Shown here in pieces: positions 11,535 through 23,941 of a stretch of 64,000 nt of DNA; the stretch's first letter is position 1; every line of letters begins with the position of its first letter. The notes under the pieces were generated by a model. It made no database searches. It was not told the origin of the DNA and worked only from the letters and a program-made list of their open reading frames with translations. The stretch is from the NCBI RefSeq assembly GCF_003573695.1, contig NC_039359.1:121031849-121095848 (forward strand). The letters are read 5' to 3'. A program made the translations under genes and the position numbers. The DNA comes from Papaver somniferum. Lineage: Eukaryota; Streptophyta; Magnoliopsida; Ranunculales; Papaveraceae.

Positions 11535-13025
11535 ATGGACGAGTCTATCTCTAATAACGTACCAGATCAGAAATTACCAGATGATTCTAAAAGCTTGGAT
11601 TCACCTGAGAGAACTGTCACATCTAATTAAATATCCAAACATTCTCTTGATGTAAAAATTGTTGATTGGGAAACTCTCCTAGAAGAACAGTTGGATGAAC
11701 TTTCTGATGAAGGTGATTCAGATATTGATAGAGATGTTGATGAGGAAGTCTCAGAGTATGTTAAGTTTTTGGATTCGTGGAATATGAAGAAGATTACAAC
11801 TTCTCATGTCACACCTCTTCTTACTCCTCTCTATCGAGAAAACAAGAAATTGAGAAGATGCTACGCAGGTGTTTATTTTTCGAATCGTTCCATCGAATCG
11901 ATCCTCAAGGATTCTGAGGAAAACCTACGTATGAAGTCACTTGAATGTGATAATCTTTATCAAAAGTACTTTATATTGGAAGAGAAACTTGCAGAATATG
12001 AAGAAAGGTTTAGCTTCCAGCAAACAAGTTTTGACGACAGAGAAAGCGCTTATCTCACTCGAGAAAAACGCCTTGAGGATGATTTAGCTGCTGCTCTTGA
12101 TAAAATCAAGATGTTGGAAGATGACTTGAAAAAGTTCAATACTAGTTCAAGAAAATTAACCACTATGTTAGGAGCAAGTAAAAATCATCGTGATACACGA
12201 GGATTGGGCTATAAGGGAATAGATGCTCTAATTACTAGCAAAGAGGTAAAATTTGTCAAGGCTAGTTATTCTTCTCAATAAAAGGTTTCCACTGATGGCA
12301 AAAGTGAAATACCGTCTCCGGCAGATAAGGTTCAAAAGAGCAAAGTTTATCAACCTCCAAAGTAAGCACACATAGATCGAGGTAAGAACATTCCTTATGT
12401 TTGCCACTATTGCGGAAATAAAGGTCACTTGGAAAGGAGATGTCGTTTCCGTATAAGGAATGAGAAACTTCATGATGTTCTTGTTTGGACATCACAAGAA
12501 GTTGTGAAACCAAGATCATACGTTAATACTGATCCTATTAACGTTACATGTTGTAATTTTCCAACATTTAGGAAAAGGAATCAGTGCTATGATAGACTTA
12601 TATTTGCCTATAAACGTCATACGAATCCTTTTCATAATCGTAATGGTTATCAAAAGGATAAATTCGTAAAGATGAAGATAAGATCCGATGCTCCCAATTG
12701 GAGAAAGACTAACTTGCAAAAGAATAGTCAATCCAATTCTCTTCCAAGAATTCTAGAATAGAGTGATGGGAAGAAGGTTTCGACTGTTCCTAAGCGCATT
12801 CAGAAGTGGATACCGAAGAAAGACATTGATGTTTTGAGTGTGAAAAGGAATGATCTTCCAGAAAACTCCATGACTATGGAAAAGGCAGTATCCATGATGT
12901 TGGAACTTAACAAGTTTTTTGGAAAAATGGAATTGGATGTGAAAGGTTCTAAAAGTGATCTCTTTCATGATAATCCAAAGGTCACTTGTGGTGAGCAAGA
13001 CTTTGTTCACCCCAACGCAACTTGA
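11535..13025 (+). pseudogene. gag: Coiled-coil and zinc-knuckle gag remnant, element B
   Basis: A single frame of about 497 codons from an ATG with in-frame stops at 11628, 12279, 12366 and 12759. Most of these are single-base changes relative to element D (for example CAA to TAA at 12279). An acidic N-terminal part is followed by about 150 residues of strong coiled coil (roughly residues 100-220), a zinc knuckle CHYCGNKGHLERRC (12402-12443), and a basic C-terminal half. The UBN2 capsid domain seen in element A is absent. The longest surviving piece is 196 codons (11691-12281). It resembles the part of long plant Copia gag-pol proteins downstream of UBN2, so I read it as an internally deleted or rearranged gag. 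Confidence 0.7.
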
Positions 13026-15447
13026 TTGTGTTGGAAGTGCATCCTCACCAAGGAATGCCCTGCTTTGTATATGGTGAAGGAAGCACAAGAATTGAGGCAC
13101 ACAGATTATGTTCGGTAAGGCGGTAGAATTCGATTGGATTCATCTAAAAAGGTATGTCTATAAACTTGAGCAAGATTTGTACTTTTATTTGCTTAAAATA
13201 CTTATAATAATCTTGCTTATCGTTCATTTCTACCTAACTTGATCTGTATTTAAGGCTCTTAAATGTTTAGGTTTGAAAATAATAGTTCGGGATGTTTGGA
13301 CTACATGGTACACATACCAAATATGCATAACAGTATTCAAAATCAAAATCCAGGGGTTTAAGTTCGCAAACCCGTATGCATACTTGACGTCGATATTCGG
13401 TAAACTTGTTTTGGCCGTAACTTCTTTGTCCGAACTCGAATTTACCTCATTATTTTTGCATTCTCTTCCTTATTGAATTATCTTCAAAATGGAGATGAGA
13501 ATTGTTGAATTTGGATGAGTTAATATTGGTCTTTGTCATGTCTCTTGTTTTTTAGTGTTTGCTCCGTTCCGTTGCACTTGTTCTATTCTCTTGGACTTGG
13601 GCACTGGGATTCTTGGAGAAATCCTATTCTAAGATATTTTGTGGTTGTTACAAGAGTGATGTTGGTGAATCACAAAGAAGGAAGTTCGAGAATGGGTAGT
13701 AGTTCACATTGCTATATATTCTTGAGTGTTCACAATCATCTCATGTGAACTATGGTGCATAGTCGTCGATGACTTTGTATGTTCTTCTTTGTTAAGGAAA
13801 TATTTTTATACGCTTTTGGTAACCACTCTTGATATAAATCCATGCGAAAAAGATTGATTCTACCTTCTAAGAGCAAAGATTGTTGTTGTAGTATTAATCT
13901 TTATGATTTTGTGATACTGCAATATTTTTATGGGATATGTATTGTTTGCGTCCGTGAACTTTAAGGTCCCATATGTTGTCAAAAGTAAAGTCGTTCATGA
14001 ATTGGTTTTCGTATTGATGAAAGGACGAATGGACTTTTGAAAAATACAAAAGTTATGCCTATGCAGTCATTTATTTGATGGAAAATAGGATAAAATCTTT
14101 TTTGTGACAAGGATAAAGTTTATTATGTCATTATGCATATAGTGATGGAAAGATAGAATAAATCCTTGTATGTATTCCGCGGTATTGATCTGCTTTGATC
14201 CATTCTTTTTGTATTACCGTGAAGGCTCCATTGTGTGTCTTATGTTGAGCACGATACAACTAAGTCGATTATTCTTATTGGCTTTGTTGGTTGTTCCATA
14301 AGATGCTATATGTTGAGAATTATGAACTAAATTAATCATCTTGGTTGGTTATTTAGTTATTTGCTCCGAAAGTCTTCTTTTTTCGAGCAAAACTTTTGAC
14401 AATTAAATTGATTACAGTCGTGATTAGTTTGGTTGTTTGTTTTCCAATTAGATTAATTATAGGTTCTCTTGTAATTAGTCTAATTGAGTTTTCATATACT
14501 CCACAAGTTCTTTTGTTGAGTATATGAACGGCTATACTAACTATTTTCTATTGGTTGATTTAGTCGTAGCTCCGTAAGTTTACTTATGCTGAGCACAATC
14601 AATTAAATTGATCACTTTTATGGTTTGATTTAGTTGCGTATTCCAATTAAATTAATCATGGGTTTACTTGTGATTAATTTAATTGAGTTTTGGATATAGA
14701 AAATTATTTTCCTATGGTTTTTGGTGTCCAATTAAAAATCCTCCTTTTCTTTCGAAATTAAGGTCGCTCTTGTTGTTCTCTCGGGAATGACATCAAATGG
14801 GAGAGAGTTCTTTTGAACTTGTGCTTAATGGTAATATCTTGCGGGGTGTGCGGATGTGGAATTTTATAGGGGTTATCTTGTATCTTAAAACTCCTTGATG
14901 AATGCATTTAGCTTCGGCTTTATAATTGCATCTAAATCAAGTTGATATGTATTTTTCTTTTAGTCTATGAAATGTCTCTTGTGGAAATTTCATTATGATC
15001 CCGTTCTTGTACCTTTGCCAATTTTATTGACAAAAAGGGGAAGAAATATTGTAGTTCACACTACAAATACATATGGTTTTTAGATCATTGTGTAAGGGGG
15101 AGTGGTTTCCATGATCGAGATGGAGTATTGATTAAGGGGGAGCAATACATATCACCATAGTGTTATTATTGAAGTCGTGATACAATTGGAATTTGATGTT
15201 ACATAATAATACTATGACACTGTATAATAATGATCGAGAATCTCTATTTCTCTCATTGTTATAGATACGGATCTTCAACAACGATGATGCTAAACTTACA
15301 ACCTTTGGATCATTGGAGTAATTGGAAGGACGAAGATTTCAGGGAACGTTGAAGATTAGAATATGGAATAGGAGACACTAAATTTTATCTTTTTTGTATT
15401 CCATATGTATTAATAGTTTTGTCACTAAAATTGACAAAGGGGGAGAT
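13026..15447 (+). mobile_element. 3' non-coding region of element B
   Basis: No gene. The block from about 13.9 kb is shared with elements A and D. The final 500 bp (from about 14950) carries several AAGGGGGAG tracts before the true polypurine tract AAAGGGGGAGA at 15436-15446, which abuts the 3' LTR. Confidence 0.75.
15436..15446 (+). promoter_or_regulatory. Polypurine tract of element B
   Basis: AAAGGGGGAGA directly before the LTR start TGTTAG (15448). The equivalent tracts are at 18325-18335 in element A and 60145-60153 in element D. Confidence 0.85.
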
Positions 15448-17836
15448 TGTTAGAGCATAGCTCGGTCGACCTCGCATGCGTTGATATCTCAAGCATGTTT
15501 GTCAATGTTAGTGATCAAAACTATAATTCTTGATTTCTAGCCTACATAGCTAAGTCTCGGACTAGGATATAAAAGTGTAGTTGAGCTCAAGGACTTCATG
15601 GCGATTCATCATACAACGACGAAGATCTACTCAAGGAACCGTGGAACTTCATCAACAAAAATGTGTGTGGAGACTTTAACTTATCTATCACTCAAAAGTC
15701 TATCTCTTCTATCTCCTACTTCTTATGAGACAAAAGTAGTATGCTATATAGACTGGATCATACACATTTGATATTTCGAGACGAGTATATCTCTCCTATC
15801 TATATCTCGAAATCATGTGTTGGTAAAGCGTTTCGCTTTGATCAAGTTTATCTTCACCTAGTGACGAAAGTCATGAAAAGTTTCAATTACTTTGAGAATT
15901 GCTCTGACGCGGTCTGTGAATAACGACTATATAATGTCCTCTGAGAATGTCTCGATGATTGGAATGAGAGTTTAGATTACATAACCATGTATTCTTTAAT
16001 CCGAAGTTTTCGAACTTTGTTGATTAAGAGAAACCGAAGGAATTGGCTTTGCTAAGTCCGCGAACCCAGTCCGCGCACTGACGTAAGTTCTTGTACCGAG
16101 AATTTCTGCTGGGATTTTCCAAAACTCGTTTGCGTGTAAGTCCGCGAACTGGCGAAAGTCTCTTTGCCGAGATTTTCTGCTGAGTTTGGAAAACTCCACC
16201 GGTAGTCTTAATTCCGCGAACTTGTTTGTGAGCTTATGAGGTTATGATCTAAAGATGTGCTCTGAACATGAAACTTAAATTACTAAGAAATGTTTTATGC
16301 AAACCGTGGCTATAAAGTTCATGAGCCGATTCAATCGAATCGAATCATCTTTGTTTCAATTGTGTCTTGTGTAGTTACATGAGATCTCATAGCAATTGAA
16401 CAACTCTTTAACTAGTTCATTTGAGTCAATTGAACTAGTTATGGTGAAGAAGAAGAACAAGGTTAATATGAAATGCTCATATGGTTAACCTTTTGAGTTA
16501 CTATGTTGAACCAACATACACGTACACGTTGGGCATGGTTTTCATAAACCCAGTAAACGTCTACCCAAGTGTGTGTGACAAGCTAAGTTTTCGATCTAAC
16601 GGTTGAGAAATATTACCTTGAATCTAAATCAGGTTTTCATCTAACGGTGAATATGGATTGCTTTGTAACTAAGGAAAAACCCTGATTTGAAGACTATATA
16701 AAGGAGACATCTAGCATTGTGCAAAACTAATCCCCACACATCTGTGTGATACTAGTGCGCTCGCTAGAGTCGATTCTCCTTTAACCTTTGGTTTTCTTCT
16801 CTAAAACCAGGTTAACGACTTAAAGACTTCATTGGGATTGTGAAGCCAGACCGATACTACTTTTATCGTAGTTGTGTGATCTCATCTTGCATCTTCTATC
16901 GTACGAGTACAATCCATTGATTGGCTTGAGATCGTGAGAGTTCTCCGATAGGCAAGATAAAGAAGTCACAAACATCTTCGTCTCACTGTTTGTGATTCCT
17001 CGACAAACCTCATGCGTAGTCAGGAAGGATTGTAGAGAGGTGATTGATTAATCTAGGCTGTTCTTCGGGAATATAAGACCGGATTATCAATTGGTTCCTG
17101 TTCACCTTGATTTTATAAATTAAGACGGAACAAAACCTAGGGTTTATCTGTGGGAGACAGATTTATCCTTTGATAGACTTTTCTTTGTGAGACAGATTTG
17201 TTTATTATCAAGTCTGTGATTTTGTGTTGCAGCAACTCTTGGTTGTGGGTGAGATCAGCTAAGGGAATCAAGTGCGCAGTATCCTGCTGGGATCAGAGGC
17301 GTAGGAGTACAACTGTACCTTGGATCGGTGGGATAGTGATTGGGGTTCAACTATAGTCCAGTCCGAAATTAGCTTGGAGTAGGCTAGTGTCTGTAGCGGC
17401 TTAATACAGTGTGTATTCAATCTGGACTAGGTCCCGGGGTTTTTCTGCATTTGCGGTTTCCTCGTTAACAAAACTTCTGGTGTGTGTGTGTTATTTCTTT
17501 TCCGCATTATATTTTTTATATAACTGAAATAATACAGGTTGTGCGTTAAAGATCATCAATTGGAAATCCAACCTTTGGTTGTTGATTGATATTGATTGAT
17601 CCTTGGATATTGGTCTTTGGTACCGTCAAAGTTATCTCTCTTTGATAAAGACTCGCAAATTTCCATTTGCTTGAGTAAAGATCAAATCGAGAGATTGAGT
17701 TATAAACTCTTTGATATATATTTTTATTGATTAAGTCTAACTGTCTAGTTGATTCTCATAAAAAGTATATTGGAGTTTCTCTAGACAAATTGCTAAGAGA
17801 AATATTAGGTGGTGTTGTTAGACCCCCACTTTTTCA
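15448..17836 (+). repeat. 3' LTR of element B
   Basis: TGTTAGAGC to CCACTTTTTCA, 2,389 bp. It is followed by ATGTA and then the remaining interior of element A rather than a primer site. Confidence 0.9.
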
Positions 17837-17841
17837 ATGTA

Positions 17842-18336
17842 TTTTTTTTAGTCTACGAAATGTCTCTTGTGGAAATTTCATTATGATCCCGTTCTTGCAC
17901 CTTTGCCAATTTTATTGACAAAAAGGGGGAGAAATATTGTAGTTCACACTACAAATACATATGGTTTTTGGATCATTGTGTAAGGGGGAGTGGTTTCCAC
18001 GACCGAGATGGATTATTGACTAAGGGGGAGTGATACATATCACCATAGTGTTATTGTTAAAGTCGTGATACAATTGGACTTTGATGTTACATTATAATAC
18101 TATTACACAGTATAATAATGATCGAGAATCTCGATTTCTCTCATTGTTATAGATACGGATCTTTAACAACGGTGATGCTAAACTTACAACCTTTGAGATC
18201 ATTGGAGTACTTGGAAGGACGAAGATTTCAGGGAACGTTGAAGATTAGACTATGGAATAGAAGCCACTAAAGTTTATCTTTTTTGTATTCCATATGTATT
18301 AATAGTTTTATCACTAAAATTGACAAAGGGGGAGAT
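17842..18336 (+). mobile_element. Distal 3' internal section of element A
   Basis: This is the roughly 500 bp missing from the left part of element A's interior, resuming right after the second ATGTA. It matches the end of element B's interior, includes two extra AAGGGGGAG tracts, and ends with the polypurine tract at 18325-18335. No coding potential. Confidence 0.85.
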
Positions 18337-20736
18337 TATTAGAGCATAGCTCCGTCGACCTCGCACGCGTTGCTATCTCAAGCATGTTTGTCAATGTTAG
18401 TGATCAAAACTATAAGTCTTGATTTCTAGCCTACATAGCTAAGTCTCAGACTAGGATATAAAAGTGTAGTTGAGCTCAAGGACTTCATGGTGATTCATCA
18501 TACAACGACGAAGATCTACTCAAGGAACCGTGGAACTTCATCAACAAAAAGGTATGTGGAGACTTGAACTTATCTATCACTCAAAAGTCTATCTCTTCTA
18601 TCTCCTACTTCTTATGAGACAAAAGTCGTATGCTATATAGACTGGATCATACACATTTGATATTTCGAGACGAGTATATCTCTCCTATCTATATCTCGAA
18701 ATCATGTGTTGGTAAAGTGTTTCTCTTTGATCAAGTTTATCTTCACATAGTGACGAAAGTCATTAAAAGTTTCAATTACTTTGAGAATTTCTCTGACGCG
18801 AAACGGTCTGTGAGTAACGGCTATATAACGTCCTCTGTGAATGTCTCAATGATTGAAATGAAAGTTTAGATTACATAAACATGTATTCCTTAATCCGAAG
18901 TTTTCGAACTTTGTTGATTGGGAGAAACCGGAGAAATTGGCTTTGCCAAGTCCGCGAACTGACAGAAGTTCTTGTACCGAGAATTTCTGCTGGGATTTTC
19001 CAAAAACTCGTTTGCGTGTAAGTCCACGAACTCAGTCCGCGAACCTAGTCCGCGAACTGGAGAAAGTCTCTTTGCCGAGATTTTCTGCTGAGTTTGGAAA
19101 ACTCCACCGGTTGTCTTAAGTCCGCGAACTTGTTTGTGAGCTTAAGTGGTTATGATCTAAAGATGTGCTCTGAACATGAAACTTAAATTACTAAGGAATG
19201 CTTTATGCATACCGTGGCTATAAAGTTGATGAGCCGATTCAATCGAATCGAATGATCTTTGTTTCAATTGTGTCTTGTGTGGTTACATAAGATCTCATAG
19301 CAATTGAACAACTCTCTAACTAGTTCATTTGAGTCAATTGAACTAGTTATGGTGAAGAAGAACAAGGTTAATATGAAATGCTCATATGGTTGACCTTTTG
19401 GGTTACTATGTTGAACCAACATACACGTACACATTTGGGCATGGTTTCACAAACCCAGTAAACGTCTACCCAAGTGTGTGTGACAAGCTAAGTTTTCGAT
19501 CTAATGGTTGAGAAATATTAGCTTGAATCTAAATCAGGTTTTCATCTAACAGTGAATATGGATTGCTTTGTAACTATGGCAAAACCCTGATTTGAAGACT
19601 ATATCAAGGAGAGATCTAGCATTGTGCAAAACTAATCCCCACACGTCTGTGTGATACTAGTGCGCTCGTTAGAGTCGATTATCCTTTAACCTTTGGTTTT
19701 CTTCTCTAAAACCAGGTTAACGACTTAAAGACTTCATTGGGATTGTGAAGCCAGACTGATACTACTTTTATCGTAGTTGTGTGATCAGATCTTGCATCTT
19801 CTATCGTACGAGTACAATCTTTGATTGGCTTGAGATCGTGAGAATTCTCCGATAGGCAAGATAAAGAAGTCACAAACATCTTCGTCTCACTGTTTGTGAT
19901 TCCTCGACAAACCGCCTGTGTAGTCAGGAAGGATTGTAGAGAGGTAATTGATTAATCTAGGCTGTTATTCGGGAATATAAGACCGTATTATCAATTGGTT
20001 CCTGTTCACCTTGATTTTATATCTTAATACGGAACAAAACCTAGGGTTTATCTGTGGGATACAAATTTATCCTTTGATATACTTTTCTGTGTGAGATAGA
20101 TCTGTTTATTATCAAGTCTGTGATTTTGGGTTGCAGCAACTCTTGTTTGTGGGTGAGATCAGCTAAGGGAATCAAGTTCGCAGTATCCTGCTGGGATCAG
20201 AGGCGTAGGAGTACAACTGTACCTTGGACCGGTGGGAGACTGATTGGGATTCAACTATAGTCCAGTTTGAAGTTAGCTTGGAGTAGGCTAGTGTCTGTAG
20301 CGGCTTAATACAGTGTGTATTCAATTTGGACTAGGTCCCGGGGTTTTTCTGCAATTGCGGTTTCCTCGTTAACAAAACTTCTGATGTCTGTGTTATTTCT
20401 TTTCCGCATTATATTTTATATAATTGAAATAATACAGGTTTTGCGTTCGTGATCATCAATTGGAAATCCAACCTTTGGTTGTTGATTGATATTGATTGAT
20501 CCTTGGACATTGGTCTTTGGTACCGTCCAAGTTATTCCTTGTATTTGATTAATACTTGTTATTGATTTTACCTTGAGTAAAAATCAAATCAAGAGAGAGA
20601 TATTAACTCCTTGAGATACTTTTATCTAGATTGAGTCTGACTGTCTAGTTGATTCTCTAGCAAAGTATTTCGGAGTTAGTCCATACAGATTGCTAAGCGA
20701 AATATTGGGTGGTGTTCTTAGACCCCCGCTTTTTCA
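18337..20736 (+). repeat. 3' LTR of element A
   Basis: Begins TATTAGAGC (mutated TG) and ends CCGCTTTTTCA, followed by the right TGAAG copy. It has three AGTCCGCGAACT-like motifs in a row near 19020-19065 and a degraded TATA box near 19599. Confidence 0.9.
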
Positions 20737-20741
20737 TGAAG
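20737..20741. repeat. Target-site duplication of element A, right copy
   Basis: TGAAG, matching 3162-3166; M-family LTR 2 resumes directly after it. Confidence 0.9.
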
Positions 20742-20779
20742 CTTACTTGGTACATAGTATGCATATGCACCTTCAACAA
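20742..20779 (-). repeat. M-family LTR 2, right part
   Basis: The last 38 bases of the split LTR, continuing from 3166 once element A is removed. It ends at the polypurine complement. Confidence 0.8.
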
Positions 20780-21991
20780 ACTACCCCTCCCTATATATGT
20801 CTTAATGGAATTTCTACAAGTATGGAAAGTGGACCAAAATGACATGCCTGCTTCACTGTTCATCGCAATGATTGTGTTCATCCGCAATGATTTCGTTACT
20901 TCGCAATGATTGTGTTCATCCGCAATGATTGCGTACAATGATTGTGCAACACTCGTTCGGCTATCCCTCTCTGGCCTGATGCACAATTATTGAGCGATAT
21001 TAGCTCTAGGACAATAGCCTCCATAATACACAATGATTACGCTGCAATTTCGAGGCCCCTACCCAACTGGCCTAATGCATCATGATGATGCAACATTGGA
21101 ATTTTGCCAATATACCTACGCAACGTACCTTCCTTGGAACCAAATATGTCCCCGAGCCAAATGCATCTCACTATGCAAAGGAAGTTTTGGATGAAGCTTC
21201 ATCACAAGAAAATGGCGCATCTTTTAGCATGCGCCATGCTAAAAACACGGGGTGCTACATTATCACACCCTTTAAAGAATTTCGTCCTCGAAATTCAAAA
21301 TCAAAGCTATTCTGGACAATCTCTTCGGTTTGAATTTCCTGCGCAGAAGTCCCATACCAGATGCTCAGAAATCACGGGTTTCTTCAATTTATCGTGAACA
21401 ACAATTTAGACCTTCTGAGAAACCATCCCATACCACCTGCCCAGGAATCCAAAGGTGCCCACAACAATACCAAGAATCGCAATTGGCCAGTGCCAAGAGG
21501 ATATCTCGACCATGTATCCTAAATGGCGTCCATACCACCACCCAAGAATCCTTAAAGTTCACAAGGTTGAAGATGTCATTGAAATGACAAGATTTTAGCG
21601 CAGTACTGTGTGGAACAGTTTCCAGTTGCCCACCGTCCCTGAAGGTCATCCAGGTTTCCACTCGTAAATGGGATGCTAGCCGGGCCTGACAACGCACACT
21701 ATTGGCCAGTTGCCAACGTGTGGGGATGATCAGTCCCATGGTCTACCCACCATCCCAGACGGTCTTCCGGATATCCACTCGTGAGTGGGATGCCACTTAG
21801 GCCATACAAACTCACAACACATGTACAAACTCAACTCGATTCGCAAAGTAACTGGCATAGCAGTTACCAACTCTTTCCGCGCAAAAGTTGGCCTACTCTC
21901 CAACTTTAAGTTTCCATTAAGGAAAATACTCGTGGACAAGTCCACTCCGCACAGTCCCTAAAGTTTTCTCGGAACTTGCTCTGATACCAAC
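20780..21991 (-). mobile_element. M-family internal region, unit 2
   Basis: Same layout as unit 1: polypurine complement at the left, palindrome cluster, 23-bp hairpin near 21222, and a perfect tRNA-iMet primer site (minus) at 21978-21989. No protein-coding evidence. Confidence 0.75.
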
Positions 21992-22765
21992 TGTGACGGA
22001 TCAGAAAATTACGCCTTTGGCGCGTTTCCCCGCTGGCCGTAGCTTCCCCGGTGCGCCATCATGAAGCTATGATCAGGGCCTTAAAGTTAGGCAAATGCAC
22101 GTCCATTCACCTTTGAAAGCATGCTCGTGGAGCATGATGCAGCTAACTTAGCTTCCATACCGTTCCAACTTACCCTTGTTCCGCGAAGGGTTTCTTTAGA
22201 AAACATGGACTCCTCTTGAGCTAAATTAAGACACTCGGGTTTTTGCATATGTCGAACGACTTGAGAGGAAGTATGAGCATCCACTGACTGGAATGCAACT
22301 TGCTTCATCAATTTTGGCCACAATCATATCTTGCGTCGAGCTACCGAGCCAGATGATATGAGAGGCCAGAATGTCGCAATCATCTCACAATTAGATGATA
22401 TGAGCAACAAAGTGCTAGACCGGCAATGCTGCAACTCATTGCGGCTGCCTATGTACCTTTCCGTAGTCTAAAAGTATCAAGCACAGACCGTAGTTCATCC
22501 TCGAAGGGACAGAAACTTAAACCAACTCGATTGCAAGGACGTGGCCTAACAATAATGGTAACGGCCTGGTCCGTATAGGACATTCCTTCAAGATGCACAA
22601 TGATTATGCGTCATCGGGTCCGCGATATGGCATAGTGATGCCTAAGCATCAAATGCCTTCTTAGAAAGGCTACACAACTATAAATAAACCTTGGCGTCGT
22701 TTATACTCTTCCGTCTAAGTTATGAAGCTTACTTGGTACATAGTCCGCATATGCACCTTCAACCA
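21992..22765 (-). repeat. M-family LTR 3
   Basis: TGTGACGG to CAACCA, 774 bp, flanked on both sides by M internal sequence: primer site to the left and polypurine complement to the right. It is thus shared by units 2 and 3. Confidence 0.8.
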
Positions 22766-23941
22766 ACTACCCCTCCCTATATATGTCTTAATGGAATTTC
22801 TAAAAGTATGGAAAGGGGACCGAAATGACATGCATGCTTCACTGTTCATCGCAATGATTTTGTTCATCCGCAATGATTGCGTACAATGATCGCGCAACAC
22901 TCGTTCGGCCAGCGTTTTCTGCCCTGATGCACAATGATTGTGCGATATTAGCTCTAGGCCAACAGCCTCCATATTACACAATGATTACGCTGCAATCTCG
23001 AGACCACCTACCCAACTGGTCTAATGTATCATGATGATGCAACATTGTACTTTTGCCAATATGTCAACGCAATGTGCCTTCCTTGGCACCAAATATAGCC
23101 CCGAGCCAAATGCATCTCACTATGCAAAGGAAGCTTTGGATGAAGCTTCATCACAAGCAAATGGCGCATCTTTTAGCATGCGCCATGCTAAAAACACGGG
23201 GTATTACATTATCACACCCTTCAAAGAATTTCGTCCTCGAAATTCAAAATCAAAGCTATTGTGGACAATCTCTTCGGTTTGGATTTCCTGAGCAAAAGTC
23301 CCATACCAGATGCTCAGAAATCACGGGTTTCTTCAATTTATCGTGAACAAAAATTTAGACCTTCTGAGCAACCGTCCCATACCGCCTGCCCAGGAATCCG
23401 AAGGTTCCCACAATAATACCAAGAATCGCAATTGGCCAGTGCCAAGAGGATATCTCGACCAGGTACCCTAAATGGCGTCCCATACCACCACCCAAGAATC
23501 CTGAAAGTTCACAAGGTTGAAGAGGTCATCGAAATGACAATATTTTAGCGCAGTACTGTGTGGAACAGTTTCCAGGTGCCCACCGTCCCTGACGGTCATC
23601 CAGGTTGCCACTCGTAAGTGGTATGCTAGCCGGGCCTAACAACGCACACTATTGGCCAGTTGCCGACGTGTGGGGATGATCAGTCCCATTGTCTACCCAC
23701 CATCCCAGACGGTCTTCCGGATATCCACTCATAAGTGGGATACCACTTAGGCAAGACAGACTCACAACACATGTACAAGCTCAAATCGATTCGCAAAGTA
23801 ACTGTCATAGCAGTTGCCAACTCTTTCCGCTCAAAAGTTGGCCTACTCTCCAACTTTAAGTTTCCATTAAGGAAAATACTCGTGGACAAGTCCACTCCGC
23901 ACAGTCCCTAGAGTTTTCTCGGAACTTGTTCTGATACCATC
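22766..23941 (-). mobile_element. M-family internal region, unit 3
   Basis: Non-coding, with the hairpin near 23173 and a slightly decayed primer site before 23942. It is shorter in the CAATGATTG cluster than unit 1, as if one palindrome repeat was lost. Confidence 0.7.

Larger units (their letters stand above)
9095..17836 (+). mobile_element. Element B: sister LARD nested inside element A
   Basis: LTR (9095-11470), internal region (11471-15447) and LTR (15448-17836), 8,742 bp. The 5-bp sequence ATGTA flanks it at 9090-9094 and 17837-17841, and the internal sequence of element A continues across the insertion. Its two LTRs share variants absent from the outer pair, such as TTATCTCTCTTTGATAAAG near the 3' end. 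The interior codes only for a broken coiled-coil gag; no pol motif was seen. Confidence 0.9.
3167..20736 (+). mobile_element. Element A: Copia-type LARD with a nested sister element
   Basis: A non-autonomous LTR retrotransposon. Its parts are the 5' LTR (3167-5514), internal region (5515-9094 and 17842-18336) and 3' LTR (18337-20736). It has 5-bp target duplications, a tRNA-iMet primer site and a GGGGGAGA polypurine tract. The interior, about 4 kb once the nested element is removed, encodes only a broken Copia gag (UBN2 type) and a small basic ORF; no protease, integrase or reverse transcriptase is visible. It is classed as Copia because of the UBN2 gag and the polypurine-LTR junction. LTRs 1 and 4 share variants (for example a TTCGTGATCATC stretch and a tail ending near ATCTAGATTGAG) that the nested element's LTRs lack, which supports pairing them. 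Confidence 0.85.

Noticed and set aside
3167..20736. Tandem array of four LTRs formed by recombination
   Set aside because: The ATGTA duplication, the exact continuation of element A's interior, and LTR pairing 1/4 and 2/3 show nesting instead.
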